DNA from: Deltaproteobacteria bacterium
GTDB taxonomy: Bacteria; Desulfobacterota; GWC2-55-46; JAUVFY01
Direction of reading: 5' to 3'
Assembly (NCBI GenBank): GCA_030594025.1
Contig: JAUVFY010000063.1
Location: 1-7,047, forward strand
DNA: 7,047 nucleotides
The position numbers and the translations under genes were made by a program. The notes under the pieces were generated by a model. That model was not told the DNA's origin, ran no database searches, and saw only the letters and a program-made list of their open reading frames with translations. Position 1 is the first letter of the stretch. Each line of letters starts with the position of its first letter. This document shows positions 1-6,582 of the stretch, one piece after another.

Positions 1-6
1 AATCTC

Positions 7-756
7 TTACCAGAAGTAAACCTGGGAGAGTACAAACAACGATATCACGACGACAAAGTGCCAGAAGATGCCGCCTGATTTGACCATGCTTTCGCTTATC
101 TTGCCCGAAAGGGCCTTTATAAGGACCGCGAGGAATATACAGACACCGACAAAGACGTGTGACGCATGGAACCCGGTCAGGGAGTAAAAAGATGTAGAGT
201 ATATATTGGTCTTGAAGTCGAAGCCCGCTTTGAAAAGGTGGCTCCATTCGTTGGCCGACATGGCTAAAAAGGCGACACCGAGGATTATTGTTACCACGAG
301 CCACTTAACGAACCCGTTCCGGTCTCCGCTTTCGAGTTTCGTTTCAGCCAGATAGAAGGTTGCGCTTGAACTGATAAGCGTTATGGTCATGATTATCGGT
401 ACCAGAAGGGGCATATGGGCAGGGGTCCCCGCGGGCGGCCATGAAGGGGCAGTGAGCCTCGTCGCCCAGTATGCGGCGAAGAAGGCCACGAATACAAAGG
501 CTTCCGAGATTATGAAAAAGGGCATCGCTGAGACAGACAGGTGCCATTCAGTCTCTTCGACCGCCTCTCTAATCCAGCCCCCGATGGAAAGCAGGACAAG
601 GGGCACGCCCATTCCGAAGCTAAGGACAGCAAACATAGGTTTGGAGTAGACGAAGTAGAAAGCGAATGGCAGGGGGACAAGAAACAGTATGCCTACGCTC
701 AACAACAATGGCCACGGGCTTGAGGCCCAGTGTTCTTCCACCGCATGGTCGCTCAT
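7..756 (-). CDS. coxC: Cytochrome c oxidase subunit III
   Basis: Subunit III of an aa3-type haem-copper oxidase, the integral membrane subunit that supports the catalytic subunit I during oxygen reduction. The 249-residue product shows about seven hydrophobic segments (roughly residues 14-36, 43-62, 78-100, 115-140, 150-168, 190-215 and 225-249), as in family members. Diagnostic stretches are the acidic residue in the third helix (ISEAFVFVAFFAAYW), a WPPAG loop, and GFHASHVFVG in helix six, corresponding to the family's FHxxHV(I)xG motif. The start is taken at the ATG at 756; an upstream in-frame GTG at 765 lies inside the strong GGGAGGTGG ribosome binding site and is unlikely to be used. The stop is at the left window edge, so further oxidase genes may follow beyond it. 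The upstream neighbour is fxsA on the same strand, 92 bp away, which is not a usual oxidase partner. Identification is secure; the operon context is not visible. Confidence 0.95.
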   Translation of the reverse strand: MSDHAVEEHWASSPWPLLLSVGILFLVPLPFAFYFVYSKPMFAVLSFGMGVPLVLLSIGGWIREAVEETEWHLSVSAMPFFIISEAFVFVAFFAAYWATRLTAPSWPPAGTPAHMPLLVPIIMTITLISSSATFYLAETKLESGDRNGFVKWLVVTIILGVAFLAMSANEWSHLFKAGFDFKTNIYSTSFYSLTGFHASHVFVGVCIFLAVLIKALSGKISESMVKSGGIFWHFVVVISLFVLSQVYFW

Positions 757-761
757 AAATT

Positions 762-770
762 CCACCTCCC
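762..770 (-). promoter_or_regulatory. Ribosome binding site of coxC
   Basis: On the minus strand the sequence reads GGGAGGTGG followed by AATTT and ATG. AGGAGG-like pairing places the start codon at 756 with good spacing. It also shows that the GTG at 763-765 is part of the ribosome binding site, which decides the start. Confidence 0.8.
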
Positions 771-848
771 GGGTAAAATGCCGTATTTTATCCTTATACC
801 CCTTTTAGGCCGAAAAATCCCCTCTCGTGGAACCATATTTATAGAAAT

Positions 849-1220
849 TTAGACCACAAAAACGTTTTTTTCAACATATCGGCGTATAAGACCCTTCAAA
901 ACCTCCCTGGAGGGGGGGAGGACTATGAGAAGGCCCAGTATGTCGGTGAGAAAACCAGGGGTGATAAGCACAGCCCCCGCCACGAGCAAAAGCGCCCCGT
1001 CGAAGATCTCCTCGGCCGGGAAGATACCCTCAGCGAGGTTCTTCTGGAAGCGGTAAATTACGTTTATACCCTCAAGCCTTACCAGAAAGGCCCCGGTAAG
1101 CGCCGTGCCGATGACCAGTACCACTGTATTGAGCGTGCCTATAAGGGTTCCCACCTTTATAAGGAGCGCGAGCTCAACTACAGGTACAAGGGTAAATATT
1201 AAAAACAGCTTAAAGAACAT
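849..1220 (-). CDS. fxsA: FxsA family membrane protein
   Basis: Small integral membrane protein of 123 residues matching the FxsA family, whose Escherichia coli member suppresses exclusion of phage T7 by the F plasmid when overproduced; the native function is unknown. The N-terminus (MFFKLFLIFTLVPVVELALL) is a hydrophobic segment with the family's PxxE pattern. It is followed by a second segment near residues 29-48 containing TALTGAFLVR, then a long hydrophobic hairpin near residues 74-102 with the characteristic ITPGFLTDILGLLIVLPPSR. A short basic tail faces the cytoplasm. Length and order are normal for the family. The ATG at 1220 has no obvious Shine-Dalgarno sequence, but no better in-frame start exists upstream. 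It lies 92 bp upstream of coxC on the same strand, so cotranscription is possible. Confidence 0.9.
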   Translation of the reverse strand: MFFKLFLIFTLVPVVELALLIKVGTLIGTLNTVVLVIGTALTGAFLVRLEGINVIYRFQKNLAEGIFPAEEIFDGALLLVAGAVLITPGFLTDILGLLIVLPPSREVLKGLIRRYVEKNVFVV

Positions 1221-1263
1221 TGACAGACGGGAAAAATCCGTAATACTATAAGGAAGAAAATTA

Positions 1264-1281
1264 GTCCCTGGTGCCAGGGAC
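1264..1281. repeat. 18-bp inverted repeat, possible operator
   Basis: GTCCCTGG-TG-CCAGGGAC: perfect 8-bp arms around a 2-bp centre. As RNA it would form a 7-bp stem with a GTGC tetraloop. No T-run follows on either strand, so an intrinsic terminator is unlikely. It lies about 45 bp upstream of the fxsA start, which fits an operator in the divergent promoter region. The binding factor is unknown. Confidence 0.55.
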
Positions 1282-1328
1282 GTGCCTTATAAAAGCTACT
1301 CCGAAGACACTTTGGTGTCAAGTGAAAT

Positions 1329-1540
1329 GTGAGTACCCGCGGACAGGCGGTATGGGGTAGGGCGGGGGTCTCAACCAAAGGCTACAGGTACTTAAAGCTG
1401 AAGGCCGAGGATGAAGACGATTTCGAGGTGGACATAGACCTTAAAGGGCCCTTCGTCACACTCAGGGTGGGTTTTTAGAAGACCTTTTCAAAGTAGACGT
1501 TATTCTGACGGATGATGCCACGAGGAGGAAATCGACTTAA
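1329..1540 (+). pseudogene. Small coding-like sequence with a -1 frame change
   Basis: From the GTG at 1329 one frame reads 49 codons, ending in VDIDLKGPFVTLRVGF and a TAG at 1476-1478. A -1 change at GGGTTTT (1469-1475) avoids that stop and continues LEDLFKVDVILTDDATRRKST to a TAA at 1538-1540. That TAA directly abuts the ATG of the following kinase gene, as in translationally coupled operons. The charged, alternating composition (KLKAEDEDDFEVDIDL) on both sides looks coding. The combined product would be about 70 residues; I do not recognise a family. The first 17 or so codons look less protein-like, and there is no good ribosome binding site, so the true N-terminus may differ. It may be a decayed gene, a sequencing error in a T-run, or programmed frameshifting. 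It may also be a chance ORF. Confidence 0.35.
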
Positions 1541-2611
1541 ATGAAGCCCAGGATACTTGTAGTCGATGACAACGAGACGAGCCTCGAGCTACTCGCAACA
1601 AAACTGGAAGGCGAGGGTTACGAGGTGGAGAAGGGGAAAAACGGCCTGGAGGGCCTCGAGAAGGCCGAAGCCTTCCACCCCGACCTCATAATGCTCGACA
1701 TAATGATGCCCAGGATGGACGGATACGAGGTGTGCAGGAGGTTGAAGGCCAAAGAGGAGACCCGATATATCCCTATTGTTATGCTCACGGCAAGAACGGA
1801 GCTCGAGGACAAGATGTTGGGCCTTGAGCTGGGCGCCGAGGATTACATGACAAAGCCTTACAGCCTTCTTGAGGTATCGGCACGGGTCAAATCGCTCCTC
1901 AGGATGAGGGAACTGCAGAAAAAACTGCGGGATACCGAGAAGATGGCGGCCCTCGGGGAGATGGCGGGCGGCATAGCCCATGAGGTCAGAAACCCCCTTG
2001 TTACCATAGGTGGATTGGCAAGGCGTCTCTATGAGCATCAAACCGACGAGGAGCACAGGCTCTATGCACAGAAGATTATCGAGGGGGTGGAGAGGCTCGA
2101 GAGGATGTGTAAAAGGATAGACGAGTACATGGGGATCCTGGTATCAAACCTCGAACAGGGAGACATAAACAAGGTGATAACGAATGCCCTGGAAGATATG
2201 AAAGACCATATAGGAAAGAAGGATATAGGAGTAGTCACCAGCCTAACGGACAAGCCGGTAAGGCTCAACATGGACCCCACCAATCTAAAGATCGCAATTT
2301 GCAATATAGTTCAGAACTCGATTGACGCCATAAACGGTAAAGGGGAGATAAGGGTGGCAACGGAGCTCAAAGACGGAACGCTTCACGTTAGCATTTCTGA
2401 TAACGGCTGCGGCATGGAGGAAAAAGACATAAGAAAGATATTCCACCCCTTCCATACGTCCAAGATGAAAGGGGCAGGCCTGGGCCTTACCATAAGCTAC
2501 AGGATCATACACGACCACGGCGGGGATATAAAGGTTGCCAGCAAAAAAGGCGAGGGCACTACGATAACGATAAGCCTTCCCATCGAATATCAAGTTAAGG
2601 CCGGGGCTTAA
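1541..2611 (+). CDS. Receiver-histidine kinase signalling protein (REC-HisKA-HATPase)
   Basis: Soluble two-component protein of 356 residues with the receiver domain in front of the kinase. Receiver, residues 3-120: acidic pair D9/D10, phosphoacceptor D53 in LIMLDIMMP, T83 and K105-P106, all conserved. Dimerisation and phosphoacceptor domain, about 130-200: H-box GGIAHEVRNP with H147. ATPase domain, about 240-350: N-box N255/N259, G1 box DNGCG (287-291), F-box HPFHTSK, G2 box GAGLGL (311-316). No transmembrane segment or signal peptide is present, so it should act in the cytoplasm. All catalytic residues are intact, so it should autophosphorylate at H147; its input is probably phosphorylation of D53 by another kinase. 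No output response regulator is in the window. AGGAGG lies upstream at 12-bp spacing, rather long, and the small frameshifted sequence ends exactly at its start codon. The signal and the regulated genes are unknown. Confidence 0.94.
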   Translation: MKPRILVVDDNETSLELLATKLEGEGYEVEKGKNGLEGLEKAEAFHPDLIMLDIMMPRMDGYEVCRRLKAKEETRYIPIVMLTARTELEDKMLGLELGAEDYMTKPYSLLEVSARVKSLLRMRELQKKLRDTEKMAALGEMAGGIAHEVRNPLVTIGGLARRLYEHQTDEEHRLYAQKIIEGVERLERMCKRIDEYMGILVSNLEQGDINKVITNALEDMKDHIGKKDIGVVTSLTDKPVRLNMDPTNLKIAICNIVQNSIDAINGKGEIRVATELKDGTLHVSISDNGCGMEEKDIRKIFHPFHTSKMKGAGLGLTISYRIIHDHGGDIKVASKKGEGTTITISLPIEYQVKAGA

Positions 2612-2632
2612 ATTCACAGGCTAACTATTCAA

Positions 2633-4240
2633 TTAAACTTCCTTTTTAAGCACAGTATCTTTTTTGAATTTCTCGTCGTCCACGTCCGGATAATCGATAT
2701 TGTAATGTAAGCCCCTGCTCTCCTTTCTCATGGACGCCGAACGGATTATGAGTCCGGCAATAGTGGCGATGTTTCTCAGTTCAAGCAGATCGCTCGTTAC
2801 GGTAAAATCCCAGTAATACTGGTTGATTTCCTCCTGGAGGAGCTTTATCCTCCTTTCGGCCCTCTCGAGCCTCTTTATAGACCTTACGATACCCACGTAA
2901 TTCCACATGAATCTCCTTATCTCGTCCCAGTTCTGGCTTATAACAACGGCCTCTTCGCTTATCACGGCGCCGCGAGTCTCCCACGGGGGTATCCGGGGTA
3001 TGACATCGCCGGGGGCTTTGTTGAAATCCTCTATGGAACTGAGTGCCGCCCTGTTTGAATAGACAAGGGATTCAAGCAGCGAGTTTGATGCGAGGCGGTT
3101 TGCGCCGTGTAGCCCTGTACATGTCGTCTCGCCTATGGCGTAGAGTCTTTTTAAATTTGTCTGCCCGTCCGTCCCGGTGCGTATCCCGCCGCAGATGTAA
3201 TGGGCCGCGGGCACGACCGGGATGGGCTCACTTGTCATGTCATGGTCGCACTCCAGGCATGTTCTATAGATGTTAGGGAAGCGTGTTTTTATGAATTCCG
3301 GGGGACGGTGGCTTATGTCCAGGTAAACACACTCATCGCCGCTCTTTTTAAGCTCGAAGTCAATGGCCCTGGCCGTTATGTCCCTCGGGGCAAGGTCTCC
3401 CATCGGGTGGTATCTTTTCATAAAGGGTGTGCCGTCGGCGAGCTTCAAAGCCCCGCCTTCGCCCCTTACGGTCTCGGAGATTAAAAAGCTCTTTAGGCGG
3501 CGACAGTAAAGCAACGTGGGATGGAACTGTATGAACTCCATGTTTGCTATCTCGGAGCCAGCCCTGTATGCCATGGCTATGCCGTCCCCGGTGGCGGTGT
3601 CCGGGTTGGACGTGTAGATATACACCTTGCCGGCCCCTCCCGTTGCAAGGACGGTTGTCTTTGCAAGGAATGTGTGGATAGCCCCGGTAGGCTTGTCCAG
3701 CAAGTATGCGCCCCAGACTATATCCTCCTCGGTATCGGCTATGAACTTCGAGTGTATTATGAGGTCAACGGCCATGTGGTTTTCGTAGACGCTTATGTTT
3801 TTATTGGCCCTCAGGGCCCTTATAAGTGCCTCCTCGATCTCCCTGCCGGTGAGGTCGCCGGCATGGACTATCCTTCTTTTGGAATGCCCGGCCTCTTTTC
3901 CGAGGTCGAGCTCAACAGTGCCGGCTGTTACTCTGCTCGTGAATCTTACCCCCAAGTCCATGAGCTCGCGGATCATCTCGGGGCCGTCCTTTACCACCAT
4001 CTCCACAATGGCGGGGTTCGAAAGGCCCACTCCCACGTTTATCGTGTCCTGGATGTGTGATTCGAAGGTGTCTTCGCTGCTGAGTACCGAGGCTATGCCG
4101 CCTTGAGCGTAGTATGTGGCCGATTCCTTAAGCTCCCTCTTTGTCACAACACTGACGGTGCCGTGATGGGCAACCTTTAATGCATAGAAGAGTCCGGCTA
4201 TCCCGCTCCCTATAATAAGAAAATCAGACTTTACTTCCAA
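2633..4240 (-). CDS. nadB: L-aspartate oxidase
   Basis: Flavoenzyme that oxidises L-aspartate to iminoaspartate, which NadA condenses with dihydroxyacetone phosphate to quinolinate, the first steps of de novo NAD synthesis; cytoplasmic. The 535-residue product is close to the E. coli length. It has the FAD-binding GSGIAG at residues 11-16, ESATYYAQGGIA (39-50), the second FAD contact ATGGAGKVY (199-207), and the C-terminal flavin segment IGETTCTGLHGANRLASNSLLE. Residues H240 (QFHPT), R286 (APRDITARAID) and H347 (AAHYICGG) correspond, with a constant offset of four, to E. coli H244, R290 and H351 of the active site. A helical domain completes the fumarate reductase/aspartate oxidase fold. The start is TTG at 4240, supported by GGGAG eight bases upstream; there is no nearby in-frame ATG. 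No nadA or nadC is adjacent. It converges on the REC-HK gene with 21 bp between stops. Confidence 0.97.
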   Translation of the reverse strand: MEVKSDFLIIGSGIAGLFYALKVAHHGTVSVVTKRELKESATYYAQGGIASVLSSEDTFESHIQDTINVGVGLSNPAIVEMVVKDGPEMIRELMDLGVRFTSRVTAGTVELDLGKEAGHSKRRIVHAGDLTGREIEEALIRALRANKNISVYENHMAVDLIIHSKFIADTEEDIVWGAYLLDKPTGAIHTFLAKTTVLATGGAGKVYIYTSNPDTATGDGIAMAYRAGSEIANMEFIQFHPTLLYCRRLKSFLISETVRGEGGALKLADGTPFMKRYHPMGDLAPRDITARAIDFELKKSGDECVYLDISHRPPEFIKTRFPNIYRTCLECDHDMTSEPIPVVPAAHYICGGIRTGTDGQTNLKRLYAIGETTCTGLHGANRLASNSLLESLVYSNRAALSSIEDFNKAPGDVIPRIPPWETRGAVISEEAVVISQNWDEIRRFMWNYVGIVRSIKRLERAERRIKLLQEEINQYYWDFTVTSDLLELRNIATIAGLIIRSASMRKESRGLHYNIDYPDVDDEKFKKDTVLKKEV

Positions 4241-4274
4241 GATAGTTTCTCCCTTGATTTTGGTTCTATTTTTT

Positions 4275-4303
4275 AGATTAATTCAATGCGGTTTTTTTGT
4301 CAA
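4275..4303 (-). promoter_or_regulatory. Probable nadB promoter
   Basis: On the minus strand a perfect TTGACA (-35, 4298-4303) is followed after 17 bp by TAATCT (-10, 4275-4280, three of six consensus bases at the key positions). The predicted transcript would start near 4268 and give a leader of about 28 nt that includes the ribosome binding site. A short inverted repeat, GCGGT-N13-ACCGC (4288-4310), spans the -35 element and could be an operator, though 5-bp arms are weak evidence. Confidence 0.5.
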
Positions 4304-4418
4304 GCACCGCCAGGGAAATCATCCTGCCGGGGATTGAATTGTAAGTGCGTATCCAGCCCGATTTTAGCTTCTAAAAAATGAACGGACGGATTATAACTCA
4401 GAAAAAATCCTTGCCCTT

Positions 4419-4447
4419 TTGTCTCTCACGTTATAAACTAATATATG
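4419..4447 (+). promoter_or_regulatory. Candidate promoter of the transglycosylase-pgsA pair
   Basis: TTGTCT (4419-4424) and TATATG (4442-4447) are spaced by 17 bp in an AT-rich stretch, predicting a start near 4454 and a leader of about 27 nt. An overlapping alternative is TTGCCC (4411-4416) with TATAAA (4432-4437), but its 15-bp spacer is short. The region is plausible; the exact hexamers are uncertain. Confidence 0.3.
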
Positions 4448-4480
4448 TGCCTTTTTTAACCCATGAAAGAGGAAGTGATT

Positions 4481-5074
4481 ATGAAGAAAAAACAACTGAC
4501 CATGCCGGCACTTATAGTTTTTCTCCTTTTTCTCCTTTTTCTCCTTAGCGTGCCTCAAAAGGCCCGTGCCGACTTCTACATGTACGTGGACGAAGAGGGT
4601 GTCACGCATATTACAAACGTCCCCACTTCGTCGAAGTACAAATGGGTGATGAAAGAGACCGACAGCGACCCGAAGGAGGTCGACTCCCTTGAAGGGATCA
4701 TAAACGGCGCCTCGGAGAAGTGGGGAGTGGACCCCGTACTGGTCAAGGCCGTTATAAGGGCCGAGAGTAACTTCAACCCGGATGCTGTCTCCAGGGCCGG
4801 TGCAAGGGGGTTGATGCAGCTCATGCCCGAGACGGCACGGCTCATGGGCGTAAAGGACATAAACGATCCCGCCGAGAACGTGGAGGGCGGGGTCAGGTAT
4901 CTAAAAAAACTCCTTGAAAGCTTCCACTGGGACGTCACGCTGGCCCTTGCCGCATACAATGCGGGAGAGGCGGCGGTCCGCAAATACGGGGGCATCCCGC
5001 CTTTCACAGAGACCGTCAACTTTGTTAAACGGGTCCTCAGTAACTGGAAGTCTTACAGAAGTTCCTCACGTTAA
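4481..5074 (+). CDS. Secreted lytic transglycosylase with DUF4124 and SLT domains
   Basis: Periplasmic peptidoglycan-cleaving enzyme of 197 residues that makes 1,6-anhydromuropeptides. The start is put at the ATG at 4481 because GAGG sits eight bases upstream; the in-frame ATG at 4463 has no ribosome binding site and would place acidic residues ahead of the signal peptide. Signal peptide: KKK, a leucine/phenylalanine-rich core (residues 9-23), and likely cleavage after ARA (28-30). A DUF4124 segment follows (DFYMYVDEEGVTHITNVP, about 31-60). The SLT domain (about 70-190) carries the catalytic glutamate E95 in RAESNF, GLMQLMPETA, and the AAYNAGE motif, as in MltE/Slt70-type enzymes. Complete and short, typical of proteobacterial DUF4124-SLT proteins. 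pgsA begins 30 bp downstream on the same strand, so the two are probably cotranscribed. No Cys lipobox, so soluble periplasmic rather than a lipoprotein. Confidence 0.93.
   Translation: MKKKQLTMPALIVFLLFLLFLLSVPQKARADFYMYVDEEGVTHITNVPTSSKYKWVMKETDSDPKEVDSLEGIINGASEKWGVDPVLVKAVIRAESNFNPDAVSRAGARGLMQLMPETARLMGVKDINDPAENVEGGVRYLKKLLESFHWDVTLALAAYNAGEAAVRKYGGIPPFTETVNFVKRVLSNWKSYRSSSR
4518..4544 (+). repeat. Three perfect 9-bp tandem repeats in a signal peptide
   Basis: TTTTTCTCC occurs three times head to tail at 4518-4526, 4527-4535 and 4536-4544. It encodes the repeating Phe-Leu-Leu of the hydrophobic core of the transglycosylase signal peptide. The unit is a multiple of three, so gain or loss of a copy changes core length by three residues without a frameshift. 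Confidence 0.85.
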
Positions 5075-5104
5075 TACGGGCAAGGGGGTAAGGTCGTAAC
5101 CCTT

Positions 5105-5680
5105 ATGGATTCTAACCCGCAAAAAGACCTCTGGAACCTCCCCAACATACTCTCCATTACAAGGATAGGGACCGCACCCCTTCTCGTAGTAATCCTTCTT
5201 TCCCCCGGCAAGGTACTCAGCCTCGTAGCGGCCATTGTGTTTTTAGTCGTCTGCCTTACCGACTGGCTCGACGGCTTCCTTGCAAGGAGGATGGGCGTTA
5301 TAACGTCCCTCGGTAAGTTCCTCGACCCCCTGGCCGACAAGCTCCTCATAATGACCGCCTTTATCATGCTCATCCCGCTCGAACGAGTGCCTGCGTGGAT
5401 GGTTGCCCTTATAGTGTCAAGGGAGATAGCGGTGACCGGGCTCAGGACCGTTTTAGCGGAAAGGGGGATCGTGATATCCGCAAGCTGGGCAGGCAAGACC
5501 AAGACAGTGGCCCAGATATGCGCAATCGTCCCCCTTCTGCTTCACTATCATTTCTTGGGCGTGGACTTCCAGGCCGTGGGTACGGTCCTTGTCTGGCTGG
5601 CCTTCGCTCTAACCATCTGGTCCGGTGTGGATTACTTCATAAAGTTCTTTAAAAGCTGCTTTACCGGGGAAGGAGTGTAA
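5105..5680 (+). CDS. pgsA: CDP-diacylglycerol-glycerol-3-phosphate 3-phosphatidyltransferase
   Basis: Inner-membrane enzyme that transfers a phosphatidyl group from CDP-diacylglycerol to glycerol-3-phosphate, giving phosphatidylglycerophosphate, the committed step to phosphatidylglycerol and cardiolipin. The 191-residue product carries the full CDP-alcohol phosphotransferase signature D-x2-DG-x2-AR-x8-G-x3-D-x3-D at D53, D56-G57, A60-R61, G70, D74 and D78; the aspartates bind the metal and catalyse. NLPNILSITRI at 11-21 is the usual PgsA N-terminus, and further hydrophobic segments (about 22-50, 79-105, 133-150, 152-180) give the expected membrane fold. Distinction from phosphatidylserine synthase rests on this N-terminus and the length. 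The ATG at 5105 is preceded by AAGG at 11 bases. It follows the transglycosylase gene by 30 bp, a likely two-gene envelope operon, and converges on radC. Confidence 0.93.
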   Translation: MDSNPQKDLWNLPNILSITRIGTAPLLVVILLSPGKVLSLVAAIVFLVVCLTDWLDGFLARRMGVITSLGKFLDPLADKLLIMTAFIMLIPLERVPAWMVALIVSREIAVTGLRTVLAERGIVISASWAGKTKTVAQICAIVPLLLHYHFLGVDFQAVGTVLVWLAFALTIWSGVDYFIKFFKSCFTGEGV

Positions 5681-5745
5681 TAGAGGGGCCTTAGAGAGGG
5701 TTATCTCCTTCAAAAATATCCTTCACAAGGCGTACCGATATAACA

Positions 5746-6504
5746 CTAAGGCTTCTTATGGGATTCTGACAGGAGTCGGTGTAGCGGGTGAATGATGTTT
5801 GAAAGCTTGTTTATCCCGCCCAGGAGCCAACCGTTTTCCTTCCCGCTGAAATGAGAATGCCTTCCGATGATGATGTGGTCGTGAACGTTCAGGTCCACCG
5901 CCAGGGCCGCCATCTCTAATACCATCGTCAATTCCAGGTCGGCCCTGGAGGGGGTAGGGTCCCCGCTGGGGTGGTTGTGGGCGAATATCACGGAACGGGC
6001 GTTGTACTTGAGGGCGTGTTCGATCACTTTTCTCGGATAAACGTGCATCTGGTCGATCGTGCCCTCATAGAGTATCACCACGCCCAGAACCTCGTTCTTG
6101 GCGTTCAGGTATATGGCCAGAAACTTCTCGTTCCTCTCTTCGGAAAGCGTCAAATTAAGGAAATCCAGTACATCACCGGGGTAACGTACGACGCTCTTCC
6201 TCTTCAGCCTTCTCTTCAGGTAGAACCCTGCCATCTCTCTCATAAATCTTATAAACACTGCCTCCTTTTCTCCCACACCCCTTACTGATTCGAGTTCCTC
6301 CTGGGTAGCTTCAAATATTTCCCTGAAACCTTTGAACCTCTCTAAAAGCCTCCTGGCCAGAAGCGAAGAGTTTTTCTTGGGAAACGCAAGCGAAAGAAGA
6401 AGCTCCAGGACCTCGTCTTCGTAGAAACTCTCAAGCCTGGTCCTCTTGAACCTTTTTACCAGCCTTTTTTGTTGCTCTAAATCCGTGACTTTGTTCTGTC
6501 TCAT
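5746..6504 (-). CDS. radC: RadC family JAMM/MPN+ protein
   Basis: Member of the RadC (UPF0758) family. Despite the name, the DNA-repair role is doubtful, since the original E. coli radC mutation was later mapped to recG; the true function is not settled. The 252-residue protein has an N-terminal helical part with a helix-hairpin-helix-like segment (ATQEELESVRGVGEKEA, about 66-82). The C-terminal MPN+ domain (about 105-225) has the metal-binding signature H-x-H-x7-S-x2-D intact at H176, H178, S186 and D189, with the upstream glutamate E126. The end of the domain (IIIGRHSHFS) is recognisable, and about 26 more residues follow it, a slightly longer tail than E. coli RadC. Start ATG at 6504 with AGGAG four bases upstream. 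It converges on pgsA, 65 bp between stops, and is divergent from the LuxI-like gene. Confidence 0.95.
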   Translation of the reverse strand: MRQNKVTDLEQQKRLVKRFKRTRLESFYEDEVLELLLSLAFPKKNSSLLARRLLERFKGFREIFEATQEELESVRGVGEKEAVFIRFMREMAGFYLKRRLKRKSVVRYPGDVLDFLNLTLSEERNEKFLAIYLNAKNEVLGVVILYEGTIDQMHVYPRKVIEHALKYNARSVIFAHNHPSGDPTPSRADLELTMVLEMAALAVDLNVHDHIIIGRHSHFSGKENGWLLGGINKLSNIIHPLHRLLSESHKKP

Positions 6505-6553
6505 TGCACTCCTTTGGACAAAAGATAATCACCTTAATCAAGTTCCCTATGCA

Positions 6554-6582
6554 TTTATACATTCTTCTTACAAAAAATTCAC
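6554..6582 (-). promoter_or_regulatory. Candidate radC promoter
   Basis: On the minus strand GTGAAT (6577-6582) and TATAAA (6554-6559) are 17 bp apart, predicting a start near 6547 and a leader of about 43 nt. The -10 is good and the -35 weak. The -35 overlaps the outer two bases of the lux box, so a LuxR-type protein bound there could affect radC too. Confidence 0.27.

Larger units (their letters stand above)
1221..1540. other. 320-bp region between divergent genes fxsA and REC-HK
   Basis: This gap should hold the promoters of fxsA (leftward) and of the kinase gene (rightward). It contains an 18-bp inverted repeat at 1264-1281, a smaller one (GACAC-TTTG-GTGTC, 1306-1319), and a stretch with coding character from about 1329 to 1540, described separately. 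TATAGT on the minus strand near 1246-1251 and TATAAA on the plus strand at 1288-1293 are possible -10 elements, but neither has a convincing -35 partner. No RNA gene was recognised. Confidence 0.5.

Noticed and set aside
1264..1290. Sigma-54 promoter (TGGTGC near the dyad)
   Set aside because: The GG element is tempting, but no TTGC-like -12 element occurs at the required spacing on either strand.
1510..1544. Ten-codon leader peptide (MMPRGGNRLK) overlapping the kinase start by ATGA
   Set aside because: Too short to distinguish from chance, and the overlapping frame ending in TAA at 1538-1540 is a better coding candidate.
1589..2056. Minus-strand open frame (155 codons) opposite the kinase gene
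   Set aside because: The plus strand here encodes intact receiver and H-box motifs. The antisense product looks compositionally random and histidine/leucine-rich without a fold.
3521..4060. Long plus-strand open frame (179 codons) antisense to nadB
   Set aside because: It lies entirely inside the well-supported nadB coding sequence on the other strand, its translation has no recognisable domain, and it has no ribosome binding site. It is a by-product of nadB codon usage.
4463..4480. Upstream ATG extending the transglycosylase by six residues
   Set aside because: The ribosome binding site GAGG at about 4469-4472 lies after this ATG and suits the ATG at 4481, which also gives a normal signal peptide beginning with lysines.
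4391..4609. Minus-strand open frame overlapping the transglycosylase start
   Set aside because: Its lysine/glutamate repeats are just the complement of the TTTTTCTCC repeats and of the signal peptide, and it would cover the divergent promoter region.
5669..5711. GAAGGAG...CTCCTTC inverted repeat as a pgsA terminator
   Set aside because: The loop is 29 nt and no T-run follows on the plus strand, so it does not resemble an intrinsic terminator. The same holds for GCCTTAG/CTAAGGC at 5688-5752.
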